DNA of 64,000 nt from Phycisphaerales bacterium (GCA_029260555.1 JAJDCZ010000030.1:1-64000); one strand, 5' to 3'. Counted from the stretch's first letter, positions 51,927 to 60,396 are shown. The notes: a model not told the origin generated them from the sequence alone. Numbers and translations are program-made.

Positions 51927-54068
51927 CTAGTCGCTTCGAAGCGTACTCGCTTTGGCATCCCACATCATGGTGGCAAAGGTGCCGACGGCGTGGGGGCTCA
52001 GAGGGTCTGCATCAGCAGTGGGGGTTCGTTTTATATAAGACCCATCGGGGTTTTGTATCCAGGCATTCTTGTGGTCCGCCATGAGAACATCCATGATGCG
52101 TACCAGCCGGGCTTTGGCGCGTGTGTCGTTGATGGGACAGATCGCTTCAACACGGTTGTTAAGATTCCTGTACATGATGTCCGCCGAGCCAATGAACCAT
52201 TGCCCATCCAGCGGATCTTCACACCCATCAGCAAAGTGAAAGATGCGAGAATGTTCCAGGAACCGCCCAATGACGGAAATCACTCGGATATTCTCGCTCA
52301 GCCCCTTAATCCCAGCACGCAGACAACAGAACCCGCGCACCGCCAGATCAATTTTGACTCCTGCAGCAGAAGCTTCATATAGAGCATCGATCATAAGCTT
52401 GTCTTCGAGCGAGTTGACCTTGGCAAAGAAACGCGCAGGCTTGCCCGCCTTGGCGTTGTCGATTTCATTTTTCAGCCTGTCCATGAGTCCGTTGCGCAGA
52501 GTCGCCGGTGCAATAAGCAGACGGTTGTAGGAATGAAGCTTGGTATACCCAGTGAGGTGGTTAAAGATCCTGACAACATCCTGTGTAATCGCCAGATCAC
52601 AAGTGAGCAAGCCCAGATCGGTATAAAGCTGCGCGGTTTTGGGGTGGTAGTTTCCCGTACCGAGATGCGCGTAACAGCGAACACCATCGTGCTCTTTTCT
52701 CACAACAAGCGAGGTCTTGCAATGGGTTTTGAGCCCTGGCACGCCATAGGCCACATGCACACCCGCCTTTTCAAGCATGCGCGCGAGCCGAACATTTCGG
52801 CTTTCATCAAAACGCGCCCTGAGCTCAACAAGACAGGCAACCTGCTTGCCGCTTTCCGCAGCCCGGATGAGCGACTCAATGAAAGGCGAATCCCTGCTCG
52901 TGCGATACAGCGTCTGTTTAATCGCCAGAACATCAGGATCCCTCGAAGCCTGAGAGATAAAGCGAACAACAGTAGCGTTGAACGATTCATACGGGTGATG
53001 AACGAGCAGGTCGCGCTCGCGCATGATGCGCATAATGTCGCCATCAGCTTCACTGATAGGCGTGGGAACAATGGGAGCCCAGACGGGATCTTTAAGATCC
53101 GCATGTTCCATGTCGGCAATCTCATAAAGCCCGAGGTACTCAATAGGCCCCGATCTTTCATAAATATCCCCTTCGCTGAGCTTCAGTTCCTGGCGCAGAC
53201 GAGAAACGATGACCCTGCTTGAGCCAACAGGCACTTCAAGACGCACCGCACGAGCAAAACGGCGTTTTTTAAGCTCCGCCTCGACAGACAAAAGCATGTT
53301 TTCAGTCTCATCCTCCTCATCTTGCAGACCAGCACTTCGAGTGATGCGAAAATGCACGACATCCAGAATTTTCAACCCCGGAAAGAGCAGCTCAAGATTC
53401 TCAGAAACAATCTCATCCACAGGCACCAGCACCGGATCATCCTCGCAAAGCGTGACATACCGAGGCACAGAGCGTGGCACCTTCACCCGCGCAAACAAAG
53501 GCTCATCAAGATCGTCAGACCCAAGCAAAACCGCCAGATTATCAGAAAGGTTCGAGATAAACGGAAACTGATGCCCCGAATCCACAGCCAAAGGCGTAAG
53601 CACCGGATACAAATCAGTCACAAACCACTTGTTCGCCTGCTGACGCAGCTTCTTGTCAAGAGTCTCATAGTGACAAATCTTGATACCAGCCTCAGCCAAA
53701 GCAGGAAAGATGCAGTTTTCATAGAGATCAGTCTGAATCTCATGCATCTTGCAAACACATTGACGGATTTTTTTAAGCTGCTCTGAAGCACTCAAACCAT
53801 CAAGCGAAGGAAAATCAACCCGGGCATCGACCTGCCTTTTAAGCAAGGCGACACGCTTCATAAAAAACTCGTCAAGATTCGAAGTAAAAATGGCAAGAAA
53901 CTTCACACGCTCAAGCAACTGCGTCTGCTCGTCAAGTGCCTGCTCCAATACACGCTGATTAAACGCAAGCCATGAAAGATCGCGTCCCAGATAGCGATCT
54001 GATTTTTCCAGCTCCTGCGTAGCATGAGGCTGCAAGTCGTTCTGAGAGTTCGTCTTTGATTGAGGCAT
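51927..54068 (-). CDS. ppk1: Polyphosphate kinase 1
   Basis: A 713-residue enzyme that polymerises the gamma phosphate of ATP. It has the four PPK1 domains: N-terminal RYLGRDLSWLAFNQRVLEQA and FLAIFTSNLDEFFMKRVA, and the catalytic histidines in PGLKTHCKTSLVV and YAHLGTGNYHPKTAQLYTD. Length is typical. It lies 22 bp from the queD gene on the same strand. Phosphate-regulon genes are not in the window. Confidence 0.95.
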   Translation of the reverse strand: MPQSKTNSQNDLQPHATQELEKSDRYLGRDLSWLAFNQRVLEQALDEQTQLLERVKFLAIFTSNLDEFFMKRVALLKRQVDARVDFPSLDGLSASEQLKKIRQCVCKMHEIQTDLYENCIFPALAEAGIKICHYETLDKKLRQQANKWFVTDLYPVLTPLAVDSGHQFPFISNLSDNLAVLLGSDDLDEPLFARVKVPRSVPRYVTLCEDDPVLVPVDEIVSENLELLFPGLKILDVVHFRITRSAGLQDEEDETENMLLSVEAELKKRRFARAVRLEVPVGSSRVIVSRLRQELKLSEGDIYERSGPIEYLGLYEIADMEHADLKDPVWAPIVPTPISEADGDIMRIMRERDLLVHHPYESFNATVVRFISQASRDPDVLAIKQTLYRTSRDSPFIESLIRAAESGKQVACLVELRARFDESRNVRLARMLEKAGVHVAYGVPGLKTHCKTSLVVRKEHDGVRCYAHLGTGNYHPKTAQLYTDLGLLTCDLAITQDVVRIFNHLTGYTKLHSYNRLLIAPATLRNGLMDRLKNEIDNAKAGKPARFFAKVNSLEDKLMIDALYEASAAGVKIDLAVRGFCCLRAGIKGLSENIRVISVIGRFLEHSRIFHFADGCEDPLDGQWFIGSADIMYRNLNNRVEAICPINDTRAKARLVRIMDVLMADHKNAWIQNPDGSYIKRTPTADADPLSPHAVGTFATMMWDAKASTLRSD

Positions 54069-54084
54069 AAATCGTGTTCCGATC

Positions 54085-54462
54085 CTAAGTCATGTGGTAG
54101 ACAGCTCGACACCCCGCAGCCTCGGTCACACTGACCCGGGCAACCTTCACCCCCGCACCAAGCGAACCCGCCAGAAGCGTATCGAGTGTATGAGCAATAG
54201 TGCAGGCAACAATCTCAGCCGTCGGGTTCAGGCCCGCCATCTGAACCGAAGCGTTCAAATCAGCATTGATAAAGGGCTCAATAGCCTGATTCAAAGCCTT
54301 CTGAACAAGGTGAAAATCACAAAGCAGGCTGTCATCATCAAGCTCAGACCCCGCAATAACCGCCAAAACACGCCAGTTATGCCCATGCATCGGCTCGCGA
54401 CACCCCGCAATGCTGATGGCATGGGCCGCACAGAACTCAGCGAAAACCTCAACTTCATACAT
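54085..54462 (-). CDS. queD: 6-carboxy-tetrahydropterin synthase (QueD)
   Basis: A 125-residue enzyme of the PTPS family, in the pathway to queuosine and other deazapurines. Zinc ligands are His15 (CAAHAI) and the HGH (about 26-28) in CREPMHGHNW, with Cys21 as the catalytic cysteine; the C-terminal TEAAGCRAVYH is also typical. The start at 54462 (MYEVEVFAEF) is chosen by homology; upstream codons are in a frame that overlaps the next gene. Other queuosine genes are absent. Confidence 0.88.
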   Translation of the reverse strand: MYEVEVFAEFCAAHAISIAGCREPMHGHNWRVLAVIAGSELDDDSLLCDFHLVQKALNQAIEPFINADLNASVQMAGLNPTAEIVACTIAHTLDTLLAGSLGAGVKVARVSVTEAAGCRAVYHMT

Positions 54463-54540
54463 ACAGCAGTATAGGTTGAGCAAGGCAAGGTCTTTGAAGC
54501 TGATTATGCTGCAAAAAACAGGCGGTGGATGAGCAGTGGA

Positions 54541-54581
54541 GTGGGGAGGGGGGGAGAGGGGGTTGATGGGGGAGGGGGGGT
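54541..54581 (+). repeat. Intergenic G-rich tract
   Basis: G-runs of five to seven with GGGGAGGG on the + strand, between queD and the stop of the next - strand gene. Confidence 0.7.
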
Positions 54582-55030
54582 CAGGCAGCCTGATCAAAGG
54601 GATCGTCAGTGCTGGTGTGGCTGTCAGGTCTGACGCATGATGGCGCATCAGCAGATTCTCGCCAGTCCTCTGTAGAACGCATTTTGATTTCACTCGCCAT
54701 GGTCTTGCGATATCCCAACAGCCTGATGACTTCCAGAACATCGGTCCATGACGGAAAAGAGCAGTTGTTGGCGATTTTAAACTCATTAATCGCCATCAGG
54801 AACATGAACTGTTCCTGTGTCATGTCGCCTTCCTCAGCCGCCCGCAAGTAGTCAGAGCGCCTGCGCCCAGGCCCACGCCTGCGATGCACACCAGAGTCCC
54901 CGGAATCCTTCTCATGGTCCCGCCTGTCAAGCGAAGAACGACGATCAACAACGCTGCCTCCCATGTCCGCAGGCATGCCTGTCAGCGTGGTCTTGCTGGT
55001 TGGGTTCTGGTCTTTATTCGTTGCAGCCAT
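54581..55030 (-). CDS. Basic planctomycete-type protein with DRR repeats
   Basis: A 149-residue protein. The first 60 residues have DRRSSLDRRDH and RRRGPGRRRSD clusters; the second part is helical (MTQEQFMFLMAINEFKIANNCSFPSWTDVLEVIRLLGYRK), looking like a small DNA-binding or protein-interaction domain. I do not know a family function. The start at 55030 is chosen because the upstream part overlaps an unrelated gene. Nucleic-acid binding is plausible but unproved. Confidence 0.6.
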   Translation of the reverse strand: MAATNKDQNPTSKTTLTGMPADMGGSVVDRRSSLDRRDHEKDSGDSGVHRRRGPGRRRSDYLRAAEEGDMTQEQFMFLMAINEFKIANNCSFPSWTDVLEVIRLLGYRKTMASEIKMRSTEDWRESADAPSCVRPDSHTSTDDPFDQAA

Positions 55031-55110
55031 GATGAGGCGCCTCTTGAAAAACAAAGCAGCCAGACGAGGGCACCGAACCAACTCGGCATCATCAGCCCAA
55101 CGCGGGCAGA

Positions 55111-55350
55111 TCACAGATCCTCGTCGTCATCACCATCATCGACGATTTCATCATCATCATCGAAGTCGTCATCTATCTCATCATCGATTTCGTCGTCATC
55201 ATCAGGGTCAAAGTCGTAGTAATCGTCGTCTTCGTTATCATCCTCGTAATCCCCAGCCACAGGCTGTGCCCATCGACGATATGGGTCTTCCAGAGGGGTG
55301 ATAACTTCTGCCAACTCGGAACCGATTTCAAGTGTGCTGATCGTGGACAT
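55111..55350 (-). CDS. Small protein with highly acidic tail
   Basis: A 79-residue protein. The first 38 residues are ordinary (STISTLEIGSELAEVITPLEDPYRRWAQPV); the last 40 are almost all Asp/Glu with a few Tyr and Ile, predicted disordered. AGGAAG eight bases before the ATG at 55350 sets the start. Such acidic tails can mimic nucleic acid or bind calcium or a partner protein. The tail is encoded by repeated GAT/GAC codons (TCATCATC on the + strand). It is adjacent to a protein with strong basic clusters, so the two may interact. Confidence 0.65.
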   Translation of the reverse strand: MSTISTLEIGSELAEVITPLEDPYRRWAQPVAGDYEDDNEDDDYYDFDPDDDDEIDDEIDDDFDDDDEIVDDGDDDEDL

Positions 55351-55554
55351 CTCAGGGCTTCCTGCTAACACCAAAGGCCAGGGGTTCTTGGTCAAACCAA
55401 CAGGGACGAATCATTTTCCCCACTCTGATAGGCACGCAAGATTGTCGGTTCAAGCCCGGGCAATCAATCGTCGTCAGTATCTTGGCGGTACACTACATTT
55501 GACGGGCTTTTTCCCAGCAGATTTTTTTGGCTCCAAGAGCCAGCACAGGCGTTT

Positions 55555-56097
55555 ATGAACACCGAGCAAAGCAATTCACAAGCAGAGGTCGAATCATTTG
55601 CACCCCTGGCAGGGCTGCTCGCAATCCTGATCCCCGGTGCAGGGCACTTGTACATGAAAGAACCTGGCCGGGCTTTTTTTGTCGCAGTCGGCGTTCTGGG
55701 GCTGTTCTTTGGCGGCATTTTCATCGGAGGCATCGATGTCGTAGACCGCAAAGAAGACTTTGTCTGGTTCCTGGGACAGGCAATGGTCGGCCCAATCGCC
55801 TTTGGCGTAGATTCGATCCACCAAAACCACTTCAAAGCCAGAGGATCGCGCGATCAGGTTTATCGATCAGGTTATCCCAACGAAACCAGACAGGTCATCA
55901 AAGACCCAACCACAGGCCAAAGCATCGCCATCTGGGAACCTCGACTGGACTCAGACCCCGGCCCGCCAAATACCAAATCCATCGGAAAAGTCAACGAAAT
56001 CGGCACCCTCTACGCAGCCATGGCTGGCCTGCTCAACTTCATCGCGGTTCTCGATGCCCTTTTCCCACGAAGACCCGCTGGAGGACGCCGAAAATGA
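55555..56097 (+). CDS. DUF6677-like membrane protein
   Basis: A 180-residue protein with two hydrophobic hairpins (LAGLLAILIPGAGHLYM and AFFVAVGVLGLFFGGIFIGGI) and a C-terminal helix AAMAGLLNFIAVLDALF before a basic end. The IPGAGHLYMKEPGRA motif matches planctomycete proteins annotated DUF6677. Function is unknown. Its stop overlaps the start of the next gene by ATGA, so the two form one unit. Confidence 0.75.
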   Translation: MNTEQSNSQAEVESFAPLAGLLAILIPGAGHLYMKEPGRAFFVAVGVLGLFFGGIFIGGIDVVDRKEDFVWFLGQAMVGPIAFGVDSIHQNHFKARGSRDQVYRSGYPNETRQVIKDPTTGQSIAIWEPRLDSDPGPPNTKSIGKVNEIGTLYAAMAGLLNFIAVLDALFPRRPAGGRRK

Positions 56098-56369
56098 CCA
56101 GCAGCTCGCTCATGCTGGGGCTCACACTCAGCTACAGGCCATTTCTTGACCCGATCAATGCCTATGACGCCTGGTATCTGCTCCTCCTGCCCCTGGCACT
56201 GGGCATTTCCCTGGCCTACAAAGCCGTTCGCGTAAAATCCATGGCAGACTTCCCCCGCCATGTGATCGTCATGACCATGCAAATCATTATCGCCATGATC
56301 TCGCTGGGCGTCGCCTCGTTTGTGCTGATCGAGTACCTCTTGCCAGCACTCCTGCCCATGAAAATGTAG
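56094..56369 (+). CDS. Small membrane partner of the DUF6677-like protein
   Basis: A 91-residue protein with two or three hydrophobic helices (AWYLLLLPLALGISLAYKAV, HVIVMTMQIIIAMISLGV, FVLIEYLLPALL). It starts in the stop codon of the gene before (ATGA overlap), which supports a fixed-ratio complex. No family recognised beyond co-occurrence. It converges with kbl (11 bp). Confidence 0.7.
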   Translation: MTSSSLMLGLTLSYRPFLDPINAYDAWYLLLLPLALGISLAYKAVRVKSMADFPRHVIVMTMQIIIAMISLGVASFVLIEYLLPALLPMKM

Positions 56370-56380
56370 TCGCCGCTCCC

Positions 56381-57613
56381 TCAGAGCTTTTTAAGAGCAT
56401 CTACGAGCTGTTCGATATGCTCAGGCGTATGGGCTGCAGACATCTGAATGCGCAGCCGGGCCGTCCCTTCAGGCACCACCGGATACCCAAACCCGATCAC
56501 AAACACCCCCAGCTCCAAAAGCCGTTTGCTCATGGCGATCGCCTGAGCGGTAGGCCCGACAATGATGGGACAAATCGCAGTTGGCGAGTCCAGCACATCA
56601 AAACCCGCCCCCTTCACCCTTGTGCGCGCCAGCGCGGTATTATCGCGAAGTCTCTGCACACGCTCAGGCTCATTCATGAGAATCTCGATCGCCTTGTTGG
56701 CACTGCATGCCACCGTCACAGGCAAGGCATTGGAAAAAAGCGTCGGCCGACCACGCTGAATCAACAGCTCAGTACCCCTTCTTGAACCCGCCACAAACCC
56801 CCCAGCCCCGCCACCAAGCCCTTTCCCCAGTGTGCCCGTAAAGAAATCAACCCGAGCCACACCCTGATCATCAAACAGGTTGTAGTGTTCGTGTGTACCT
56901 CGCCCGGTCTGGCCCATCACCCCATGCCCATGCGAATCATCGACAATGAGCAGCGCCCCATACTCATCACAAAGATCACGAAGCGCTGGGAGATTGGCAA
57001 TATCCCCCTCCATGGAAAACACGCCATCAGTGACCAGCCAGATTTGCCCCGTAACCTCCGGGTCAGATGCCAGTGCCTCAAGCCTGGCTCTGCAATCATC
57101 CATGTCGCTGTGCTGATACACAGCCTTCTTCACACCCTTCTTGATCACAGGCGTAAGCCGCATGGCATCAATGATGCACGCATGATTCAAAGCATCCGAT
57201 AGAATCACATCACCAGGCTCACAGAATGTCGGAAAGAGCGCCTCCGTCGCATTCCAGCACGAAACAAAGGTGTACGCAGCCTCTGTACCCATATACCGCG
57301 CGATCGTGGTCTCCAGCGTCTGGTGAGGCGAAAAAGTGCCACAAATAAAACGAACCGAAGCCGTGCCCGCACCATATTCCCTGAGCCCCTGAATCCCAGC
57401 CTCGACAACCTCACGATGGTTCGCAAGCCCCAGATAGTTGTTCGAGCACATGCACACAACCTCTTTGCTCGAGCCATCCGCCTGACGCATGCGAACCACA
57501 GCGTCCATAGGCCCCTCAAGCATCGTCAGATGCTTGTACTGGCCAGCGTTTTCCAGCCCCGCAAGGATCTTGTCAGTACGGGCAATAAAGGCAGGGGCAA
57601 CACGAGTAGTCAT
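56381..57613 (-). CDS. kbl: Glycine C-acetyltransferase / 2-amino-3-ketobutyrate CoA ligase
   Basis: A 410-residue PLP enzyme of the alpha-oxoamine synthase family. It has CSNNYLGLANH, VRFICGTFSPHQTLE, SDALNHACIIDAMRL, LIVDDSHGHGVMGQTGRGTHEH, and the PLP lysine in FTGTLGKGLGGGAGGF (about 250-260). These match Kbl more closely than BioF or HemA. It splits 2-amino-3-ketobutyrate into glycine and acetyl-CoA in threonine breakdown. The companion threonine dehydrogenase is not in the window. Confidence 0.92.
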   Translation of the reverse strand: MTTRVAPAFIARTDKILAGLENAGQYKHLTMLEGPMDAVVRMRQADGSSKEVVCMCSNNYLGLANHREVVEAGIQGLREYGAGTASVRFICGTFSPHQTLETTIARYMGTEAAYTFVSCWNATEALFPTFCEPGDVILSDALNHACIIDAMRLTPVIKKGVKKAVYQHSDMDDCRARLEALASDPEVTGQIWLVTDGVFSMEGDIANLPALRDLCDEYGALLIVDDSHGHGVMGQTGRGTHEHYNLFDDQGVARVDFFTGTLGKGLGGGAGGFVAGSRRGTELLIQRGRPTLFSNALPVTVACSANKAIEILMNEPERVQRLRDNTALARTRVKGAGFDVLDSPTAICPIIVGPTAQAIAMSKRLLELGVFVIGFGYPVVPEGTARLRIQMSAAHTPEHIEQLVDALKKL

Positions 57614-57663
57614 GACACATTCTCCAGAAACAAAGGTTCAAGAGTGTAGCACAGCACTCAATA

Positions 57664-57696
57664 AAGCCCGATGCAAGGCATACTCACATCGGGCTT
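57664..57696 (-). terminator. Terminator of the dockerin-tailed DNRLRE gene
   Basis: Perfect AAGCCCGATG / CATCGGGCTT stem; on the - strand it is followed by TTATTG. Lies 63 bp past the stop at 57759, after a G-rich tract with a tandem AAGGGGGGATGAGATGAA repeat. Confidence 0.55.
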
Positions 57697-57757
57697 GAGG
57701 GGGATTGGGGCAAAATGGGGAAGGGGGGATGAGATGAAAAAGGGGGGATGAGATGAA
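57697..57757 (+). repeat. G-rich tract with 18-bp tandem repeat
   Basis: Two copies of AAGGGGGGATGAGATGAA at 57721-57738 and 57740-57757, preceded by further G-runs on the + strand. It sits in the 3' region of the dockerin-tailed gene. Confidence 0.75.
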
Positions 57758-57758
57758 G

Positions 57759-58592
57759 TTACGGGCACCCAGCGTTGAATGCTGCGATGAACGCAAAGAA
57801 GTCCAGCACATCAATATTGCCATCGTTATTGAAATCGACTTGCAGATCACCGCTGTTGAAAAGGCTGATGAACGCAAAGAAGTCCAGCACATCAACACTG
57901 CCATCGTTGTTGAGATCTACCTGGCACGAAGGCGGGTTGTAGGTAATGGTGAGCACCGGGCGATTAGCAGGCGTCGGGTTGTTGCGTGTATCAAAGCGCT
58001 TGGCAGAGGCCGCAATGCCTTCCTGACCCAGAATGATCCAGCCAAAGTTGCCCGCAGGGTTATCAAGCCACGCTTGTGCATCCACAGCCATCTGAGCCGA
58101 AGACCATGAATAAAAACCAAAACCTCCCACAGAAGTCGACGCACTCGCAATGGCAACAAAGTCGCCACCAGGAATGAGCCATGTTTGTCCCGGGAAGAAT
58201 GTATTCGCCCATGTGGCATCGTTTGCCGTCGCCGGAGCACCTCCACCCTCCTGGCCCGGTGCATCAGAAGTCCCCTCACCCCAGTCAGAAGTAAGCGTAT
58301 TAAGCATAACATTCATCGGCCCCGAGTTGGAGCGCGACATCTTCATATCAAGAGTGATGTTGGTAATCGTCGAACCAGCCGGAACCGAAGCAGCAATATC
58401 AAAGCGGACCAACGCCCGCCTCTTGCTCTGAACCGCCGTCGCCCCTGAGAACATGTGCTGACCAGCACCATTGCTCACACTGTTTGATTCGCTGTACAAG
58501 GTGGTATCAGCAGACGGCGCGATCTGGACCTGATCAGCACAAGCCGAACCGGCACCAGCGATAATACAAGCTGTCATAAGGAACTTTTTCAT
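57759..58592 (-). CDS. Secreted DNRLRE-type protein with dockerin-like tail
   Basis: A 277-residue exported protein: signal peptide (MTACIIAGAGSACA), a beta-rich DNRLRE-type domain (DTTLYSESNSVSNGAGQHMFSG ... RALVRFDIAASVPAGSTI ... WGEGTSDAPGQ), then a 55-residue tail with two DxNNDGxxDVLDFFAF calcium loops and GCP, the planctomycete dockerin-like type. It is a paralogue of the gene 53 bp upstream, which has a different C-terminal tail. The role is inferred as surface-bound or matrix. Confidence 0.82.
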   Translation of the reverse strand: MKKFLMTACIIAGAGSACADQVQIAPSADTTLYSESNSVSNGAGQHMFSGATAVQSKRRALVRFDIAASVPAGSTITNITLDMKMSRSNSGPMNVMLNTLTSDWGEGTSDAPGQEGGGAPATANDATWANTFFPGQTWLIPGGDFVAIASASTSVGGFGFYSWSSAQMAVDAQAWLDNPAGNFGWIILGQEGIAASAKRFDTRNNPTPANRPVLTITYNPPSCQVDLNNDGSVDVLDFFAFISLFNSGDLQVDFNNDGNIDVLDFFAFIAAFNAGCP

Positions 58593-58645
58593 AAACTGTT
58601 TCTCTCTCTCTTAGATAGGTTTGCACCATCATACACAGAAAAGAT

Positions 58646-59431
58646 TTAAATCCAAGAGTTTTTCGGCGATTTGGTCCCAGACCACAAGTTTGATCGCCCA
58701 CGCCTCATCCCCAGCACCAAAGCCGCACCAAATGCCAGCACGCCGCCCGGTGCCGGTATGTTGTAAGTGATTACAAGCTTGGGACGGAGCAATGCATCAG
58801 GATTCTGAACCGTGTCAAAACGCTTGGCTGAGCGATTGGTGATCTCGTTATTGATCAGCATCCAGCCAAAGTCCGTACCCGGATCATCCAGAAAAGCCTG
58901 AACATCCGCTGTCAGCTGGGCTGAGGACCATGTATAAAAGCCCGTGGAGGCAACAGTTGTAGTGGAACTGGCCACTGCGTCAAAGTCGCCACCAGGCGAA
59001 GACCAGAACTGGTTATCGAAAAAAGTGTGTAGCCAGGTGGCGTCGCCAGCCATGGCATTGGTTCCCGTGCCCTCGCCACCAGTCGCCACAGATTCCCCCT
59101 CGCCCCAGTCACCAAGCGTCCGATGCAGCGCAACAGGCCTGCCCCCGGATGTCGACTGAGACATATGTAAAACCAGCTGTGCCGAAGTCACAACCGCAAA
59201 GCTGGGCAAAGCTGAAGCGACATCAAACCGGACAAGCCCGCGCCGGATCTCTCCTTGAGCAGTTCTCCCGGAAAAAAAGTGCTTGCCCTTGCCGTTACTA
59301 AGCACCCCAAACTGGTGTTCATAGAGCGTGTTGTCCGCAGCCGCACCCAGTTCAATGATCTCGCCACGGGCTGTTATCGCCCCAAACGCCAAAAGCACAC
59401 ACACCGAGCACAACCACACACCCAATTTCAT
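58646..59431 (-). CDS. Secreted DNRLRE-type protein with PEP-CTERM-like tail
   Basis: A 261-residue exported paralogue: signal peptide (LCSVCVLLAFGAITARG), the same DNRLRE-type domain (DNTLYEHQFGVLSNGKGKHFFSG ... RGLVRFDVASALPS ... WGEGESVATGGEG), and a C-terminal IPAPGGVLAFGAALVLGMRRGR. That is proline motif, hydrophobic helix and basic cluster, but 15 further residues (SNLWSGTKSPKNSWI) follow, which a normal PEP-CTERM tail lacks. Retention or misreading of the stop is possible. Confidence 0.8.
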   Translation of the reverse strand: MKLGVWLCSVCVLLAFGAITARGEIIELGAAADNTLYEHQFGVLSNGKGKHFFSGRTAQGEIRRGLVRFDVASALPSFAVVTSAQLVLHMSQSTSGGRPVALHRTLGDWGEGESVATGGEGTGTNAMAGDATWLHTFFDNQFWSSPGGDFDAVASSTTTVASTGFYTWSSAQLTADVQAFLDDPGTDFGWMLINNEITNRSAKRFDTVQNPDALLRPKLVITYNIPAPGGVLAFGAALVLGMRRGRSNLWSGTKSPKNSWI

Positions 59432-59554
59432 AGCACCGCTCCCTCTTCATATTCCATCGCGCAACAACAACCAGCCGTCTTGAATGTACCCCCATAAAGG
59501 CACAGCACAAACCAAATGTTGCAAACAAAGTCCTGAATAAAAAGGGCCAAAGAC

Positions 59555-59986
59555 TTATCGGTCCGGGTCACAACCCGCCAGTTGATGCATCGGCGTGTTG
59601 GTTCGGTCATGAGCCACTCGGGCGTTCATATGCCTGTGATGGGCATCTTGTCGCTCAGGCTGCACGCTCCGCCCTTGTAAGTGCCATAAAGTGACAGGCA
59701 AACATGCAGGCTCGCGCTGAGTTGGAGTAAGCCGGGTCCAGAACCAGTCTTGGTCAAAAGGGTCTCGTACAGGCTTAGGGGTGCTGTTCATCACAAGCCT
59801 GAGGTTCATAGGCGTGTTTGTGAGCACCAGCAAAGGTGCAGGCGTGGATAAAGAGTAGAGCCTGATCGTTGCAGGCTTGTCAATACCCCTGAGCAGGATG
59901 TCTGCAGCCGCTGATCCGGGCTGGGGGCTTGCAAAAGCACTGGTGCTGAGTGCTTGTAAAATAAACAAGCCGGTGGCGTGGCGCAT
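59555..59986 (-). CDS. Possible exported protein behind an attenuator
   Basis: A 143-residue frame with an N-terminal signal-like stretch (MRHATGLFILQALSTSAFASPQ) and no known domain; the second half has Pro, Trp and Arg-rich sequence (WTRLTPTQREPACLPVTLWHL) and could partly be artefactual. AGGA six bases before the ATG supports it. Its leader holds a strong terminator hairpin and two other hairpins, so expression is probably controlled by transcription attenuation. Confidence 0.5.
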   Translation of the reverse strand: MRHATGLFILQALSTSAFASPQPGSAAADILLRGIDKPATIRLYSLSTPAPLLVLTNTPMNLRLVMNSTPKPVRDPFDQDWFWTRLTPTQREPACLPVTLWHLQGRSVQPERQDAHHRHMNARVAHDRTNTPMHQLAGCDPDR

Positions 59987-60017
59987 GTATCATCCTGACT
60001 CCGGCGTTGTTTTTGAC

Positions 60018-60056
60018 AAAAAAAAGCCCCGATCCCGTATTTCCCCGGGTCGGGGA
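60018..60056 (-). terminator. Terminator hairpin in the leader of the 59986 gene
   Basis: Stem CCCCGA(T)CCC / GGGTCGGGG with loop GTATTTCCCC; on the - strand it is followed by eight T. It lies about 30 bp upstream of an ATG on the same strand, an attenuator position rather than a 3' end. Confidence 0.75.
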
Positions 60057-60059
60057 TTC

Positions 60060-60113
60060 TCCTTCCTCAATAGACCATTGAACTATTCCAGACAACACGC
60101 TGGTTTGCCAGCC
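60060..60113 (-). promoter_or_regulatory. Leader RNA with mutually exclusive hairpins
   Basis: On the - strand, GCTGG/CCAGC (60099-60112) and CCAG/CTGG (60088-60103) share bases and cannot form together; AATAG/CTATT (60069-60087) follows, before the terminator. This is the layout of a riboswitch or attenuator. No known aptamer is recognised. Confidence 0.45.
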
Positions 60114-60396
60114 AAAAACTGGATAAAAGCGATGCTATCATCTGATAACAGCATGAGAGCATCGGACAACCGTGCTGAATGTGTTGTGAAGCACAGACCG
60201 AGCGATGAGCACAATCGTTCAAGGCGGAGGGTCGGTCATAACCCGATGATCATGCACACGACGGCCGGGCAAGGGGTGTATTCACCAGCGACAGTTCCCG
60301 ATAGTCGCCTTGAGTACCTATGAAAAATAAACTTACCAATCAATTTGTACACCGTGATGGGTTCTGCGAAAGAACGCCCTTAGTGGTATCTTCGCT

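Larger units (their letters stand above)
59987..60396. other. 410-bp divergent intergenic region
   Basis: It holds the attenuator-like leader of the 59555-59986 gene (60013-60113) and, at 60131-60170, a further hairpin CGATGCT / AGCATCG. The promoter of the large + strand gene at 60397 must also lie here. No other gene is seen. Confidence 0.5.

Noticed and set aside
60030-60090. tRNA-like stretch on the - strand (AGTTCAATGGT with a GC-rich arm)
   Set aside because: It has no acceptor or anticodon stem and forms a T-tailed terminator hairpin instead.
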